Assembly: GCA_029448655.1 (NCBI GenBank)
Contig: JACCLO010000001.1
Span: 3,100,001 to 3,164,000, forward strand
DNA length: 64,000 nucleotides
Source of the DNA: Wolfiporia cocos
Taxonomy: Eukaryota > Basidiomycota > Agaricomycetes > Polyporales > Phaeolaceae
Reading direction: 5' to 3'
Shown: positions 1 through 12,633 of the stretch, piece after piece
Layout of the letters: every line of letters begins with the position of its first letter
How positions within the stretch are numbered: position 1 is the first letter of the stretch
Notes under the pieces: model-generated
What the model was told of the DNA's origin: nothing
What the model saw: the letters and a program-made list of their open reading frames with translations, nothing else
Database searches by the model: none
Made by a program: the position numbers and the translations under genes

Positions 1-353
1 CGGACTGTCAATTACTCAGTCTGAATTGCCGAGTGCACGTTGTTCTCAAACGCAGTGGTCGCTATAGTTTCTCGCAGATGCGGACGGCCTCGCGTTTCGG
101 TTAGTCCACCCGCACATTTGTGCAAGGCAGATGCGTTGCTCGCGGCAATTCTTAGGCGAGATGATAACTGCATCAAAAACGTGTAGGCCGTCCCAGACGC
201 TTACTCTGTAAAGTATAAGCGGGGGGAGCATATACCAGCTGGCAGATCGCAGCGGCAGTGGCTGCTGCCGTAGTGCATGGGCATTATTCGCGTACGGCAA
301 TAGGCACTACCATCTTCTCTGCCTGCCGTGTGACCCATCATCGAAGCATCTAG
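1..353. other. Left edge, no supported gene
   Basis: Only short unconvincing frames occur here. The 5' end of the HbrB-like gene must start in this stretch or left of the window, because its reading frame is open back to a stop at 331-333 and no good initiator ATG is visible. A CTAG acceptor-like site lies at 350-353. Confidence 0.5.
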
Positions 354-1964
354 AGTTCACCATGCGTTCTCTTCGCTCGCGCGCTGCCAGGTTTCCTCGT
401 CAACGCGTACATATGATTCAAAGCTCGTCTCGCGCGAGATGCATCGCCTCGGGACCCTTGCGCACATTCCTCTCGCGCCCACGCTCGCTGCTTCTGCGCA
501 GTCGGTCGCCGCGCACAATAACATGGCTGCAAGCGCCGCTTCAAACACCGCTGCAGGTCCACCCGGCGATCCATGGCAAACACTTCACATCCACATTCTG
601 CCCCTTTTCAATGGCGAACCACTTCGTGTACCGATGTGAGTATAGGTCACCTGGTCCTGCGTCTTTCGTGATGCATCATATCCAGCGAGGACCTGAATCA
701 GCTCGTCAAGCGACATATCCAGACCGCCGTTTCCGCCGCGCCGTCTAAAGCTCTAGCGACACTCGAACAGGATGCAGCACAGTTGATCTCAGCTGGTATG
801 GTCACTCTCAATGCGAAGCTCTCTTCGCTCGAGAACGACAAGCTGATTGTGCGCGTCGGCGAGCTCTGGGTATTCTTCTGGGGCCAAGTTCTTCCGTATG
901 TTGAAGGGGTGCGTCACTCTCTGGCGTCAGCCGTTAGCATACGTTCACCTCTTACAGGCCTTGCTCCCTCTGCAAACTGAGCCATTGCTCTCCTCCCTCT
1001 ACCGTGTGCCGAAAGGCCACAAGTCCAACACGTCTCCGATTGCAGGCGGCAATGGCAAAGGCTCGATGTCGTCAATCATGTTGCAGTCGACTCCGCAGAT
1101 AGACGTGCGTACCATCGCGCTGCATGCGTTCCGCGATCATGTTATCCTCCCCGTCTCCCCCCGCATGCACGCGCGCCTTACCGTGTCGAAAGAAGAGCTC
1201 ATAGCAGAGGACTTCGCTTCACAACATCAGCCACGGTTGCAGCAAATGTACGTACTTGTCAGATATCATCTGCATGTGTGATGCCAAACTAGATGCCCAA
1301 GGCTCCTGGTTCTAGTCTCACAGCGCTCAAATCGTTCAATCTCCTTTTCCCTGACCGCCTCCACGCCTGAAATGGAACCCGGCGAAGCTGCTATTCAACA
1401 CCTCCTGCGTGCAATCCGCACGCCCTTATCACCGCGAAACCAGCAGGAACGGACTGTGGGGGCCCCGTCGTTCGTCTCTGGAGGCAAACCGCGTGACCGT
1501 CGTGGGCGCATTGCTACAAAACAAGAACGACGGCGGAGCGCGCTGCCGCGGTTCCGCTTCGGCGAGGATGATGTTGAGAATGGCATTGATGAGGACGGGG
1601 TAGAGACTCCCAGAATCGCCGCACGACTCATGGGCTTGAGCGATCTAAACCTGCAGGATCAGGCTGACAGAGAATTCCTTGAGTCGCTTAGGTGAGCATG
1701 CACATCCGTACATCCAGAGGATGCACTGATTGGTATGTGCAGGAGTCCTGATCCGGAAAGGATCGACGGGGGCTGGGGCTTGGGAGCTGGTAGCGAGGAG
1801 AAAAAGGCCGATGAGGAGGACGATGATGAAACTATGGGATGGGATGAAGCGCAGGTTCGTATGCATTTTGTGCCTTCGTCGATTTCTTACATGGATTTGT
1901 AAAGTAGGCTGCCGTCGAGCGAATGCCCCTCAAAATACCTCGACCGGGCAACGGTGGTGGCTAG
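354..1964 (+). CDS. HbrB/Bit61/PRR5-like TORC2 subunit (5' end unresolved)
   Basis: HbrB, Bit61 and PRR5/Protor are accessory subunits of TOR complex 2, which controls actin, membrane stress and AGC kinases. Proposed exons are about 354-635, 686-908, 958-1251, 1324-1691, 1743-1854 and 1908-1964, all with GT-AG introns of 49-72 nt. The conserved core is visible: HIHILPLFNGEPLRVPIEDL across the first junction, LWVFFWGQVLPYVEG in exon 2 and PLQTEPLLSSLYR in exon 3, followed by a stretch predicted to be helical. The tail is acidic and ends with the motif MGWDEAQAAVERM. The frame is open upstream of Met 439 (YDSKLVSREMHRLG reads like family sequence), so Met 439 is probably internal and the true start lies further left. 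Family assignment rests on these motifs and is fairly sure; the 5' end is not, and the exon 3/4 junction was chosen only because it keeps phase. Confidence 0.8.
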
Positions 1965-2852
1965 GTCTTTGGACATTTTGTGCTGGATCAACGGAGGATG
2001 TCTGGATGGCGGGTTCGTTGTATATACCATAGTCAGTACCTTCATACTGCTGTATTGTAGTACGCGTGATGAAATATCAGGAGGGATTAGGATTAGGATT
2101 AGAAGCTCACAAACGGGTCATAGGAATGCAATGCCGTGCGCTTTATTACTCTTGCCATGAGTCAAACGCTCATGAAAAATGAAGAGCCAGACCAAATTGC
2201 GAGAAGAAATTCGCAAGCACCACGACATGCTCCGGATGCCGGAGGGCCTGTCGCGACTAGGCAATGAAATCAATAGGATCGCAAGGTGCTCAAACACAAG
2301 GGCGAGATGGCTCCGTGCCGATCGCAACGATCGCACTCGCCAAGTATACCTTTGCCTTTGTTGACTGTCGATCATATAGTGATCGCGCCGTTGCACTCGC
2401 CGAAGGTCGAGGCATCACCACCAATTTTCAAGTTCAGCGGGCGATCGTGCGGGCCTGTATTTCGCGCAAAGTGGGTCATCGCAGCGCGGGTATGCGCCAC
2501 GGAGACTGTTGATTTTGCAGATTACGTGACCGCCAAACAAGTGGCGTCCAGAAGGCCAGAGTTCAGCGCGAGCGACTCGTCTGCGACGACGCGTGCGACG
2601 CGTCCATTGTGCCACAACGCGTCGTGTGCATGTGACCGCGACGCGGCCACAGATTCCCTCACCGCCACACAATCGCTGCTCACCATTACCACATCCCAAC
2701 ACTGCTCCCAGATAACCCTCAGCAACTTAAGGCTACAACAACCCAATCCTTTCATATCCGCGCTTAACGGGTATCCTTTAGCTCGGTCTCCATTAGCACA
2801 AGCAACACGGGCTGCCGCCACTCGTTCAGGGCCACACCTTCACTCCGACACA
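1965..2852. other. Intergenic, F-box gene upstream region
   Basis: I see no gene. The long frame open from 2286 is the F-box frame running back without a stop; the stretch before ATG 2853 is not protein-like. A short GGATTA run (2084-2102) resembles telomeric repeat but is only about three units. Confidence 0.5.
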
Positions 2853-4539
2853 ATGTACCGCAACTCGCTGGGGACGACATCATCTTTGAGAAGCCAGCTA
2901 CTTGACATGCCCGCCGACATCATTGACATCATTCTGTGCCTCTTCAACGATCTCGACACTTTGCACAGCGCCACTGCAACCTGTCGTTTCGTGCGCAAAG
3001 TGTACTTGTCGCGCCATAGATCGATTATAAAGGCGGTTGCGGACAATGCTGCTTTCCCAGCTGTAGCTGCGGCCCGCTGTTTGGCCCAGGCCGAGCTGAC
3101 GCGGAGGGACATGGAGAGACGGGGTTTAGAGGTGGAGCCACTTCTCTATGTTGATGAAGAGGAAAGTCTCTCTGTTGAGATGACGCTGCAAGAGGCTGTC
3201 ATCATTTGCGATAACACGAAGATAATGCGAGAGCTGGAGCATCTTTATAGTTGGAGGTACGTCATCTTCTGCAAGGCTGTATTGTATTGCTCTCTTCTTG
3301 ACCATCGTCTTCCTTCTAGCCACAAGGATCGTCTACACCACACCAGCCAGTTGACGGAAGCAGAATCTTTCCGACTGAGACGTGCGATGTACCGATTCTG
3401 GCTATACTGCAAAGAGTACAGTAATATCATACCGCCGCTAGTCAGGGACGAAGAGGAAGAGTCTGAATATGCATCTTCATTCTCGTTCTTGTATGCATTT
3501 AACATTGATGAACTAGAGGAGATTGAACAGGCAGCCAACTTTCTCAAAGACATTGTGGATTGGACGGTGACTGGTCGACTGGAAGGTCTGTCTCTGTGCC
3601 CATAGCTTACCCAATGAGATAACTGACATATCATTCTCCTGTTTCGCTGATATACTGTAGAAAAGTGGATCTCCTCATACTACTCCATGGACTATGCATG
3701 CATGGGCCCGCAGGCAGTGCTGCATGCTTTCAAGACTAACCACCTTGACGTTGACGTTGCCAGTCTACCTGAGGCGTACTTTTGGAACCAAAAGGTCGCA
3801 GTTGTAGAACTCAAAGCGCTTGAGCAAGGAGACGACGTCATCGTCCCTCAAATACGCTCCCCGATCTTGCGCGATTGGACCGGCATCTACGACCGCTGTA
3901 CGCCACTGCTGCATTCTGATTGTATGTGCTTGTGGATATGCTCAATTGATGTCTCAGGTTCCAGATGTAAAGAAGACTGTGCGCTTGAACTCTGGGGCGT
4001 GCAAGGTGAGCCTTTGCAGCCGGCACCACGGTGCCACTACTTTCAGTTTACAAACGCAACGTGCTGATGACATTGGCTCGCCAGACTGGCCGCTCCTACG
4101 GACAAAAGTCGACCTTTCGACGCTGTCAACGGCACTGCCTGGCAATCTCGCGCAGACAGATGAGCCTCGCCAAATCATGGAATATATGAGCAGTCCCCCG
4201 GTCGCCGGGCATGGTTTCGTCGATTACAAACCGATTGTAGAGGATCTGATCGCAATTGGCCCTTCTGCATGCCCGCGGTCACTGTACGAGATGCGCAGCC
4301 ACTACATAGAGCTGATGATCAGGTCCGAGAAGGGCTCCTGGACTGTGGATGGGCGATACTGTACAAACTGCATAATGGAACTCATCAAAGAGCGCTTCTG
4401 GCTGTGGTGGTATGTGAGAAAACAACGCGGTGGGTTGTTTTACTACGCCATAACGGTTGGTACATTGATCATTGATATTATGGAAATCAGATGGTCGGTA
4501 CATACCCAGCACAAATTGTGTGTACGTGATGCATCCTAG
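2853..4539 (+). CDS. F-box-like protein, intact paralog of the 17.6-19.1 kb gene
   Basis: Proposed exons are 2853-3256, 3320-3585, 3661-3897, 3958-4005 and 4085-4539, giving about 469 residues. An F-box-like helical motif lies near residues 20-60 (LLDMPADIIDIILCLFNDLD then TCRFV), so the protein probably links a target to an SCF ubiquitin ligase. The rest is a poorly known C-terminal region with conserved spots: SHKDR after intron 1, GPQAV, a cysteine-bearing ELWGVQ segment, DWPLLR and SWTVDGRYCTNCIMELI near the end. The minus-strand paralog at 17610-19133 has introns at the same places and phases and an exon 4 of exactly 48 nt in both, which validates the splice model. The C-terminus runs about 38 residues past the paralog's stop, so a last intron may be missed. 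The F-box call is by motif; substrates are unknown. Confidence 0.72.
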
Positions 4540-4928
4540 ACCCTCTTGATTGATCACTGACGGCCATTCTGGCAGATACGGCTATCATTGCTCTTTGCAA
4601 GAAAACATAGATCATCGGGAGAAGTTCAACGTAAGCAGGCATCTCTTTGTATGTGATCGCAGGTCTCAAAGAGTATGTGTTAAACAGCACTTTTGCCACC
4701 CCGTTCCGGGCATAATGAATACCGCATTATCGTGGAAGGGACGCTTTCGGCTTCCCACAATATGAGCGCTGCCGTCGTGCTACACGCAGTCCTCGGCTAT
4801 GTAATGTATAAGAAGAATCTCGAATGTCATCAATTATAGCCTTGGCATATGCATATGACGTATTTCACCGGCGCGGATATCTTCGTGAACGTGTCTAGGG
4901 CAACTGTCGGCCAGTCATCGTGCAATGC

Positions 4929-4955
4929 ATATCATTAGACATTGTCTAATGATAT
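4929..4955. repeat. Perfect short palindrome (13-1-13)
   Basis: ATATCATTAGACA at 4929-4941 is followed by one base and then its exact reverse complement at 4943-4955. It is AT-rich and could form a hairpin. It lies between convergent genes and might be a trace of a mobile element or a transcription-end structure; nothing in the sequence decides. Confidence 0.8.
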
Positions 4956-5471
4956 AATTCTAGAGAGGGAAGCGCCCAACTGTGGCATCCGGGCGCCATG
5001 CCAAACCCTGCCGGGACAATCCCCTTTCATCGAGACAATCTAGAAGCTGTATGAATAACATTCTGAGCTGAGTAGCACAGATCTTCACGAAAGCATCGCT
5101 GACCCGGCAGAGTGGACACTAGGCTAGAACGGTGGGTCCCCTCGACCCATTGATTCGGGTGACTTCCAGAAAGCGCAGGCGACGATACGGATTTTAGACT
5201 GTGGAAGCCATGGCGACGACTGACGCAAATTGGGTCGTAGGCGTCATCGCCTGAGACTTCCGCTGCATAGTAGTCAATCAGCAAGATCACCGAATGTAGT
5301 TTTGTCTGTTGCTGCTCGCTGTAAAAGTATGTCGACCACTGTCATGACATTCACCATTTCAGGCCAGCAATCTGATCGGGCCTCCATATTTATGGCCCGG
5401 CCAGCCATCAGCGCTTCAGCAGCTGGACACGAGCCTGGCGCCCCTGCCATCCGCCAATCCTTTGCCGGCTT

Positions 5472-5509
5472 GCTGATCTAGAGTCCTGATGCTGATCTAG
5501 AGTCCTGAT
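5472..5509. repeat. 19-bp perfect tandem duplication
   Basis: The unit GCTGATCTAGAGTCCTGAT occurs twice head to tail without a mismatch. It is probably a local slippage duplication in non-coding DNA. Confidence 0.85.
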
Positions 5510-5995
5510 GAACGAACGATATTCGAGGGTTCGTGCGTGGCTAACAGACCACGCGGCCTCGTGGCTCGCCACGGAGGTTGGTAGGATCAGGGTCTAGATG
5601 CGGCGCGCAGAAGGCCAGAAGCGCGATCTGGCGTGCGCGCGGTGCACTTCTTCCTGATTGGCGACAGCCCCGTTTGGCTCGCACGTCCCGGCAGCTCGTG
5701 TCGCGCGGGCGCAGGCTATCACTCCCACCGGGTGCGTTCGCTGCCGTGGCCGGACCCGTCATCAGCCCTGCGTGAATAGCACTGCGCTGTGTGTTGATAT
5801 ACATCGTGGTGGTATACAAAGCATGTGATGGTGATGCCTGCGCCGCCTCCAAATCATACATGGACCTCCCAGTTCCTAATTAACCGAGTCCCACTACCCC
5901 AAATGATATAATCCTAAGTTAGATCTGCGTGCACACCGCGCGTCGTCCGCATCCACCCATATCCTCAGGGTGCACCCGTGCATCCGCTCCTCCTG

Positions 5996-7844
5996 CTAAT
6001 GCTCGCGAATATCGAGCTCGATCGCAGGTGTCGAGGGCACCTCGCCGCCCGCGCGCTCCTGGAGGAGCCCCCACTCGACCCACCAGTCGTCCGCGTCGTC
6101 CTCGGGGTCGTACGCGAAGACGCCGCGGATCGCCTCCTCCGTGAACGCGGCCGCCTCGTCGTCCCCCATGTGGCCCACCGTCGGCGCGAGGTAGCGCGCG
6201 AGGTCGACGCCCGGCGGGAGCGCCATCGTCGCCGGGTTCACGCGCTGGATGCACTGCACCTGCGCGATCCGCGCCGCGCGCCGCTCGTTCGCCGCCGTCA
6301 GGAACGGCGTGATCTGCGCGTGTCGCCGCAGGTTGGAAAAGAGCCGCCCGAGGAACATGCCGTCGCCTGTTGCGAGGCTCACTGCATATAACGAGCCGGC
6401 CTGCATATTGTGCGAGAGACATCAGTGTGGTTCAGTGTGCAAAATCAGCGATGCGTACAGTTAGAGGGTGTGCAGCCTCGCCGATGACGAGGAGGGGGCC
6501 GCCTGGATGTAGCCAGTCTTTTAGATGGTCCCGCTCGACCACAGGAACGCTGATGACCCGCTCCGCGAGCTGAGCGATCTTCAGCAGCCGTGGCTCGCAG
6601 TCGATGAGCGCCTTGAGCAGCTCTGCACGATCCACGTCCATCGCGTTCGGGTCGAGCACGACTTCCGCGTCGCCCGGCGTATATACATGCATCGCGAACT
6701 CGTTATTTCCCTGCAAAAGAATGTTCATGAATCTCTGCAGGAATAATACACCGAACCGTGCTTACTGCTGGGAAGCCCATCACTCCGCGCGCGTCGCTAA
6801 ACCACGAGAACACAGTCCCAACCTGGTAGTCATAAAGTGAGCACTGTACCAAAGCATTTGACCGAGTCCCTCACCTCTGAGTGAAGGAAAGTTGCAAGCT
6901 CCGGGTCCTCCTCCATCTTTGCTGTAGGCACCACCACGCTGCACGCACCTCAGCTCCGATGTACAACAATCGTAGAGTCTAAAAACTCACTTGTACATCA
7001 TCATCCGCTTGTACGTTTCATCGTCCTGAACCGCTCGACCGGCCGCATGCGCCTGCAGCACGAGCTGGCGCGAGAGGCCCCGCCGGCCGTCTGCGCCGAT
7101 GAGTAGATCCGCCGAGACCTCCTCGCCACTCTCCAGCGTGACGGACGGCCGCTCGTGTCGGACGTTGATCGACGCAATGCGTGTGCGCGGGCGGACCGTC
7201 ACACCGTGCTTGATCGCAGCGTCGTATATGAATTTCCGGAAGTCGGCATACTGAAAATGATAGGCGTGAACATGATTTCGGTGGCGAGGAAGAAGGGGAC
7301 GCGCTCACGAGCATGGACAGGAACTCGCCGCCCGACTCTATCCTGAAATCGTCGATCCACTCACCGTTCGCGGCAACGCGCCCGGTGTTGTCTGCGACGG
7401 AAATTAAGGATAGAAAAACGCGCGTTCGAGGCGAGACTCACAGTGCGCGAACTGGACGTATTGCGAGACGACACTTATGCGTTTGAGGTCTTCCTCGAGC
7501 CCCCAGCGGTAGAATATCCGCGACATGTTCGGGGCGAGCCTGCAACCACCCGCGGGCTGCGTCTGCGGTGCGTCGCGCGTGCGTGAGCCGGACTGCGCGC
7601 ATACATTCAGCGATCAGGAAAACGGACCTGGTTGAAGTCATCGCCTTCGTCGAGGACGGCCACGCGGTGTCCGGCGCGCGCAAGCGCGACAGCCGCGGTA
7701 AGCCCGGAGATCCCGCCGCCAAGCACGAGAACGTCAATTGGGAGAAAGTCTGGCACGCTCTGTTTCAGTTATAGACCGTCGACGCGTTTAGTTATCAATC
7801 GGCGACGGACGTGTATTTGCAAAAGTGGGCGTACTGACTGTCAT
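5996..7844 (-). CDS. FAD-dependent aromatic monooxygenase (salicylate hydroxylase-like)
   Basis: Flavoprotein monooxygenase that would use NAD(P)H and O2 to hydroxylate a small aromatic substrate. Exons, from the start: 7839-7844 (tentative), 7628-7759, 7442-7562, 7309-7391, 6991-7250, 6875-6938, 6766-6822, 6459-6710 and 5996-6400; the phases all agree and give 459 residues, usual for the family. Three family signatures are visible: the N-terminal FAD loop VLVLGGGISGLTAAVALARA near residues 11-30, the LLIGADGRRGLSR motif in exon 5 and GEAAHPL in exon 8. The last exon carries a C-terminal helical region and ends with a tryptophan-rich acidic stretch. The first exon codes only Met-Thr with a weak donor, because the longer first frame meets a stop, so the N-terminus could be off by a few residues. 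There are no neighbours suggesting a metabolic cluster. Confidence 0.85.
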
Positions 7845-8498
7845 GATGTCAGTCGGTGCTCCTTGCCTACCAATACCACTTGATGGCCTTTGGGCTGCGT
7901 CGTCGGGTTGAGAGACAGAAACGGAAGCGAAACCTCCGTCGTGCGGGGTGATAGGGTGTGGGGAAAGGAGGGGCGCGAGACAAAGAGGGGTGGGTAAAAT
8001 TCAAGATAGGAGGCGTTGAACGAGGGAGGGCGAAGAGGGGAAGCGGTAAGACATGAGACAGGGCAGCGCAGCGGTGCCGCGAAAGGGCGTACCGGGGAGA
8101 CCAGGGGCGGGCGGGGCCGGCCCCTTTTTCTGTGCGTCGCCGGTCGATGCGGGTCGCGCTCTCCCATCGGACGCCCCCGATCGAGCACCAGTTAGACTTT
8201 ACAGGCAAAATTCCCCCGCGCGCTCGCGGCCCTCTGTTGTTTCTGAGCGACTCAAGAGAGTGGGAACGTATACAATGCTCAAGGTGGTTGTTTTGCTGTG
8301 GACACGCGTTTCCCTGAAACAAGGTTAGGCTGCCCTCCATGCAATGGCGCAAGTCTAAGCCATGGACAGGCAAACGTTGATTGCCATGGCGGAAGGAAGA
8401 TCATTATTTCCGGGGACGTTTGGAGTCATTTTTGGTGTGCCGAGATTTTCATCTCAGCGCGATCCCAGAGCATCAGCGAGGGATGATTCAGTCCATTT

Positions 8499-8576
8499 CA
8501 GGCAATGGCGGGTCGGAGGGGGTATACGTACCGTCGGGATCAGGCAATGGCGGGTCGGAGGGGGTACCGTCGGGAT
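8499..8576. repeat. Two-unit direct repeat (42 and 36 bp)
   Basis: Both units begin CAGGCAATGGCGGGTCGGAG and end CCGTCGGGAT. They differ by one 6-bp insertion (ATACGT region) in the first unit. A simple minisatellite-like duplication. Confidence 0.8.
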
Positions 8577-11500
8577 CGAAACAGGGAAGATTGCACACCG
8601 GGTGCCATACGCGCTTCCATTCTCTCTCCGCTTCGGCAAACAGTATGGTTAGTTTAGAAGGCATAAGAAGGAACATTTAGCCTCCATGGGCGCATGATAT
8701 TGACGTTGATGGCTTGCCTCCCGAAGGCAGAGTTCACTTATTGGGGGAACTACAGACGCGGTATGTCACGTGATGCACGCCACTCAGACTCCAATAGGCG
8801 CTTGGATACCTTTCCTGACCAGAATGCCATGCCTAGATTTTTCGAGAGTTACTTCACATTCAAATCAGGCATTGGCTCTGTTCCATACATCGAATCGGTT
8901 GTCGGATCGTGAGGCGCATGTGACAACTATACTTGTCAACCACCATCCTCCCCATTTCTACGCTACCGTTGACACGGGATGCTGATCAAGTGATGTCCTG
9001 CAATTCCTGCGTTCGTGCGGTGAGCTCTATAGCTTGCATACTGAATCTCGTCCTATTCAATCCCGTCGAGCAAAGCATGTTTTGAAGACATTCTACACTC
9101 ATCTCCAAACTGTGCTAGTTTGTATCACCATAGCAAGGTCTCCCTAGGCAGACCATCCATCTGTGCATACTCCGCTGCATCCGAGGATTAGACTCTCAGC
9201 CCGAAGCCGTATGGTCGCAATGGTACATTTCATTTGAAAGGACAAGACGTGTCCTGAAATCTGCTCCTCAAGACTTCTACACTGGGGACGTAATTGCTAC
9301 CTCTGGTGAGTTCGCTACTACGAGCGGCGACGCATGTCTCCTAGAAGCCAACATCCTGCACGTCTGTCGTCTCCGATTCGCTGGTAGTCTGGTCTACAAT
9401 ATCTTCGCCAAACGGCGTCTCCTGGACGTCTGTTGTCTGACTGTAGGAGGAATCGCTGGTGTCTGACATTGCAATCACAATCTCATCATCGATTCAAGGC
9501 AAATGTTTCCATGAACGTACCCTCGACGAAATCCATGATGTTATTTGCTTTTGCTATAACGGTACGAGTAGAGGATGTGGTGCGGTGTAGCTCAAGCGGG
9601 GCTTGGTCTACTCGAGGCAGCGACTCCCACCTTATATACAATCAGCGGTAGGTCAGATGCTGATGGATCCTAATGCGCAGCTGTTCCACAGAGCAGGCAC
9701 CTGGACTCGCCTCATAGCCTTCATTCGGCGTCACGGCACGACATCACCAGGTACTCTCGAACGTCTGATGGCAATTTGATCACTTCATATGCGCCCGGTA
9801 TCGCATCCATACTTCTCCGCACCTTCTTCTGCGGCGTGTTTGTGTTCGAACGCTGATAGAACGCTGATATATTTTTAAACGCAGAGCTCTAAGTCGACCT
9901 ACGTGCTATTCATAGCTTATACACAGCCGTGCCTTGCGTCATCCCCTTCCTGGTCACTTCTTTCACGCCTCGAGGATAACTATGACGCCCACGCGTGACC
10001 CCTGGAGATTATGCCCGAGCGTTCGTGCAGAGCGCTTTCTATATGGGGTTCCGAGACGAACACTCGAACTCAGGGTATGCACCGCCGCTCGTCTGCGCAA
10101 CATATAGTAATTCATCATCGGACCTTGTTCGTTTGAATTATGGTGAACGTTCGTCGCACCACCTGTGATCTTCTAAAAATAGCGGCGTGGTGATGCACGG
10201 TCATTCCGGAACAGAGATATCTGATAGAACGGCCACGGATCTCTGCGAACGATTAATCTGTACGAACAACTCTGCCATGCATGAGCATCGCGCAGCACCG
10301 GTGCCATTCCGTTCCGATATGCAATGTCTTGCAGAGCAAGTAAGAAGACGTATCTTTAGCGTCAGCCACTTGCTGACTAGAACCCCAGAACCAATTTGAA
10401 TCGTACGATGATGTATCTCATTTCCGTGGCCTTCCCCGCAGCTGGCGAGTATTTTGCCATGGGACATCACTTCCGGCTCCAGAGGGGATGGTCGACAAGT
10501 ACGTAGCTCAAACCTCATCAGTGTGATTTCACTGATATCTTGACCGCTACCGTCGATATTTCGTATACTTTTGTACAGCCCGTCTTCACAGTGGACATAG
10601 GCCTCTTGTTGCGACACTGAGGCTGCCTGTTGTAAGGAAGGCTGTTGCCTCGTACGTTGGCTCACATACTGTGGCAGAAAAAATTGTAGCTTGCAAGCAT
10701 CGACACTTACAGCGGATGAATGTCTGACGACTGCTTTTTTGCGGTCTAACGTGGACTAGCACCGTACGGCTGATTATGCTAGCTACACATGGTTAATTTG
10801 AAGACTAAACCCAGATGTTCCTATAGTCTCTACAGATGACGATGTACTCTCGTATGTCTACCTCCGCACATCTATACGTTGGCCTGCAATTTACGCTCAT
10901 AGTTTCGTCGACAGCCATCCTTAAACCCCGAGCACCGACGAAACTATCACCATTCTAAGTTACCGTCATCAATACTCCACATCGAGTGGCTCAGACGTAG
11001 TCGAGGTCTGCTCCACAGAGTCTGCGCCGTCGATTGCCTGGCTGGTGGTAGTGGACACGGTTTCTACGACCCTAATGATCGCAAATACCGACCTGCATGC
11101 TTAATGGCCCACTAGAGACCTCGATGTCAAATCTGGCGGGTTGGTTAACTTCAATATCTGGAAGCAGAGTATGCGCTTGTACTGTGAGGTATGATCTGCT
11201 GTGAACACTGCAGAATACGGCTGAGCCCACCATCGTTTCATACGGTCGACGCAGGTTCGCGCGCAGCAAATTTCGAAGATTTCCGTTTGAGATGACACAT
11301 CTATAGGCGATGGCTGTGCTCAACCTAGCATATCGTGCGTGTCGTCAAAAGTTTGAAATAGCCTGTCGACACCAGCCAAGGATCGCAGTGATGTCCTACC
11401 AGTTGTCCTGACTTCTCAGGACCAGAACCTATGGGTAGTCAATCGACCACGCCGCACATCTCCCTATATGCTTTATCATTGACTGACATATCTCTCCAGA

Positions 11501-11625
11501 AATTGCCACATCAAGACTGATCTGATCGAAACTTCGTCTATGGAGCCATGATTTCAATCTCCTCCCTGGTTTCGCCGCTCACACATTCCACGACTGGCGT
11601 AAGTTCCAAACCTCAATCCGCTTTA

Positions 11626-11983
11626 GAGGTGTTTCGCTAACGATAATTATCACTGTGGCGCCAACTTTTTGAGCCCCACAACCAGATGTTTGAAGTGGGG
11701 TGGGCGGAGCGTAATGCTTTGATCTTTGCGACGCATACCAGTAACTGTATCCAAGTGCTATTACCCCGCATCGGATGTACGAAAACATACGCCAAAAGCA
11801 TAGCCAACAGCGATGGCGACAGATGCTGCTTATATACATGCTAATTAGCATGTTGCCATGCATTTTGCCTGGATTGACTCTGTGGGGTGTTTCATGATGC
11901 CACACTCCACCACTCCTCGTTCCAATAATTATTGCTCCACTCCGGAAAAAGCCGAGTGACAATTATCGTTAGCGAAACACCTC
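11626..11983. mobile_element. MITE-like element with 29-bp terminal inverted repeats
   Basis: The left end (11626-11654, starting GAGGTGTTTCGC) and the right end (11955-11983, ending GCGAAACACCTC) are reverse complements over 29 bp with one mismatch. The 358-bp interior has no transposase frame, as expected for a non-autonomous DNA transposon. A weaker resemblance (ATCCG on each side) continues a few bases outward. I find no clear target-site duplication: the flanks are TTTA on the left and CATTA on the right, so the exact ends or the class cannot be fixed. Confidence 0.6.
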
Positions 11984-12633
11984 CATTACGGATACTGAAA
12001 CCACTCAATGGCATCTTCGGACCGAGCTACATTATCTTGAGCGATCAACACAGATATATATCTTAATGGTTCCGGCATCTCTGATGACATCTATCTGTTG
12101 CGATTCGGGAACGGCAAGCTGCCGCCGCCTCGTGTCAGGGACCGTCGGTGCGCTAGCAAGTGTGATATTAACTTTTCCTATCTTTCCTGTTTCATCCACT
12201 AGTCTACTCAACGCCAGGCACCTGTAGCGCGCTAGTACTTACATAGTATACCGTAGCTACACTTAGCTCACGCAATCCAGAATAAGCGAGTCTAAGAAGC
12301 ATTGCCTTTAATCACGGAACTAGACGGCTACTAATATTGCGTGGCGTCGCGACTCTGCGCGGGCAAGACCGCGGCGCGTGAAGTGCGCATTTGTGGCTCG
12401 CACTTCGCCAAAGCTCGATACACGCGGCGCACCGCCCAATGACCCTTCAACAAGACCAGAGAGTCACTTTAGAAGTTCAGACGTGCTGGACAAGCACTGA
12501 CTCGCTACTGCAAATGAATGTTGCAATCGTAGGTGTAATTTCAAAATGTGTTGCTGCATACTCTAGTTGCCGATCTCACGACGCTATGTTGTTATTTGCC
12601 ATTGCCCCCATTTTGATACTTTGCGGGCTGTCC

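Larger units (their letters stand above)
4540..5995. other. Intergenic between convergent genes
   Basis: No gene is supported. It contains a perfect 13-bp palindrome (4929-4955) and a 19-bp tandem duplication (5472-5509). The remaining frames are short and lack family features. Confidence 0.5.
7845..12633. other. Gene-poor 4.8-kb stretch
   Basis: I cannot support a gene here. Present are the upstream region of the monooxygenase (GC-rich, 7.86-8.3 kb), a direct repeat at 8499-8576 and an inverted-repeat element at 11626-11983. On the minus strand two stretches end in protein-like acidic Ser/Thr tails: about 9344-9466, ending TTDVQDVGF and stop, and about 10968-11065, ending TTSEPLDVEY and stop. 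Longer minus frames at 10201-10665 and 11072-11323 begin with GTG or TTG rather than ATG. Together they look like decayed genes or genes with introns I could not resolve. Confidence 0.4.

Noticed and set aside
2084..2102. GGATTA-type run resembling telomere repeats
   Set aside because: Only about three imperfect units, inside ordinary genic DNA; fungal telomeres are TTAGGG.
10201..10665. 154-codon minus frame in the gene-poor region
   Set aside because: Starts with GTG, has no motif and no splice partners that give a sensible protein.
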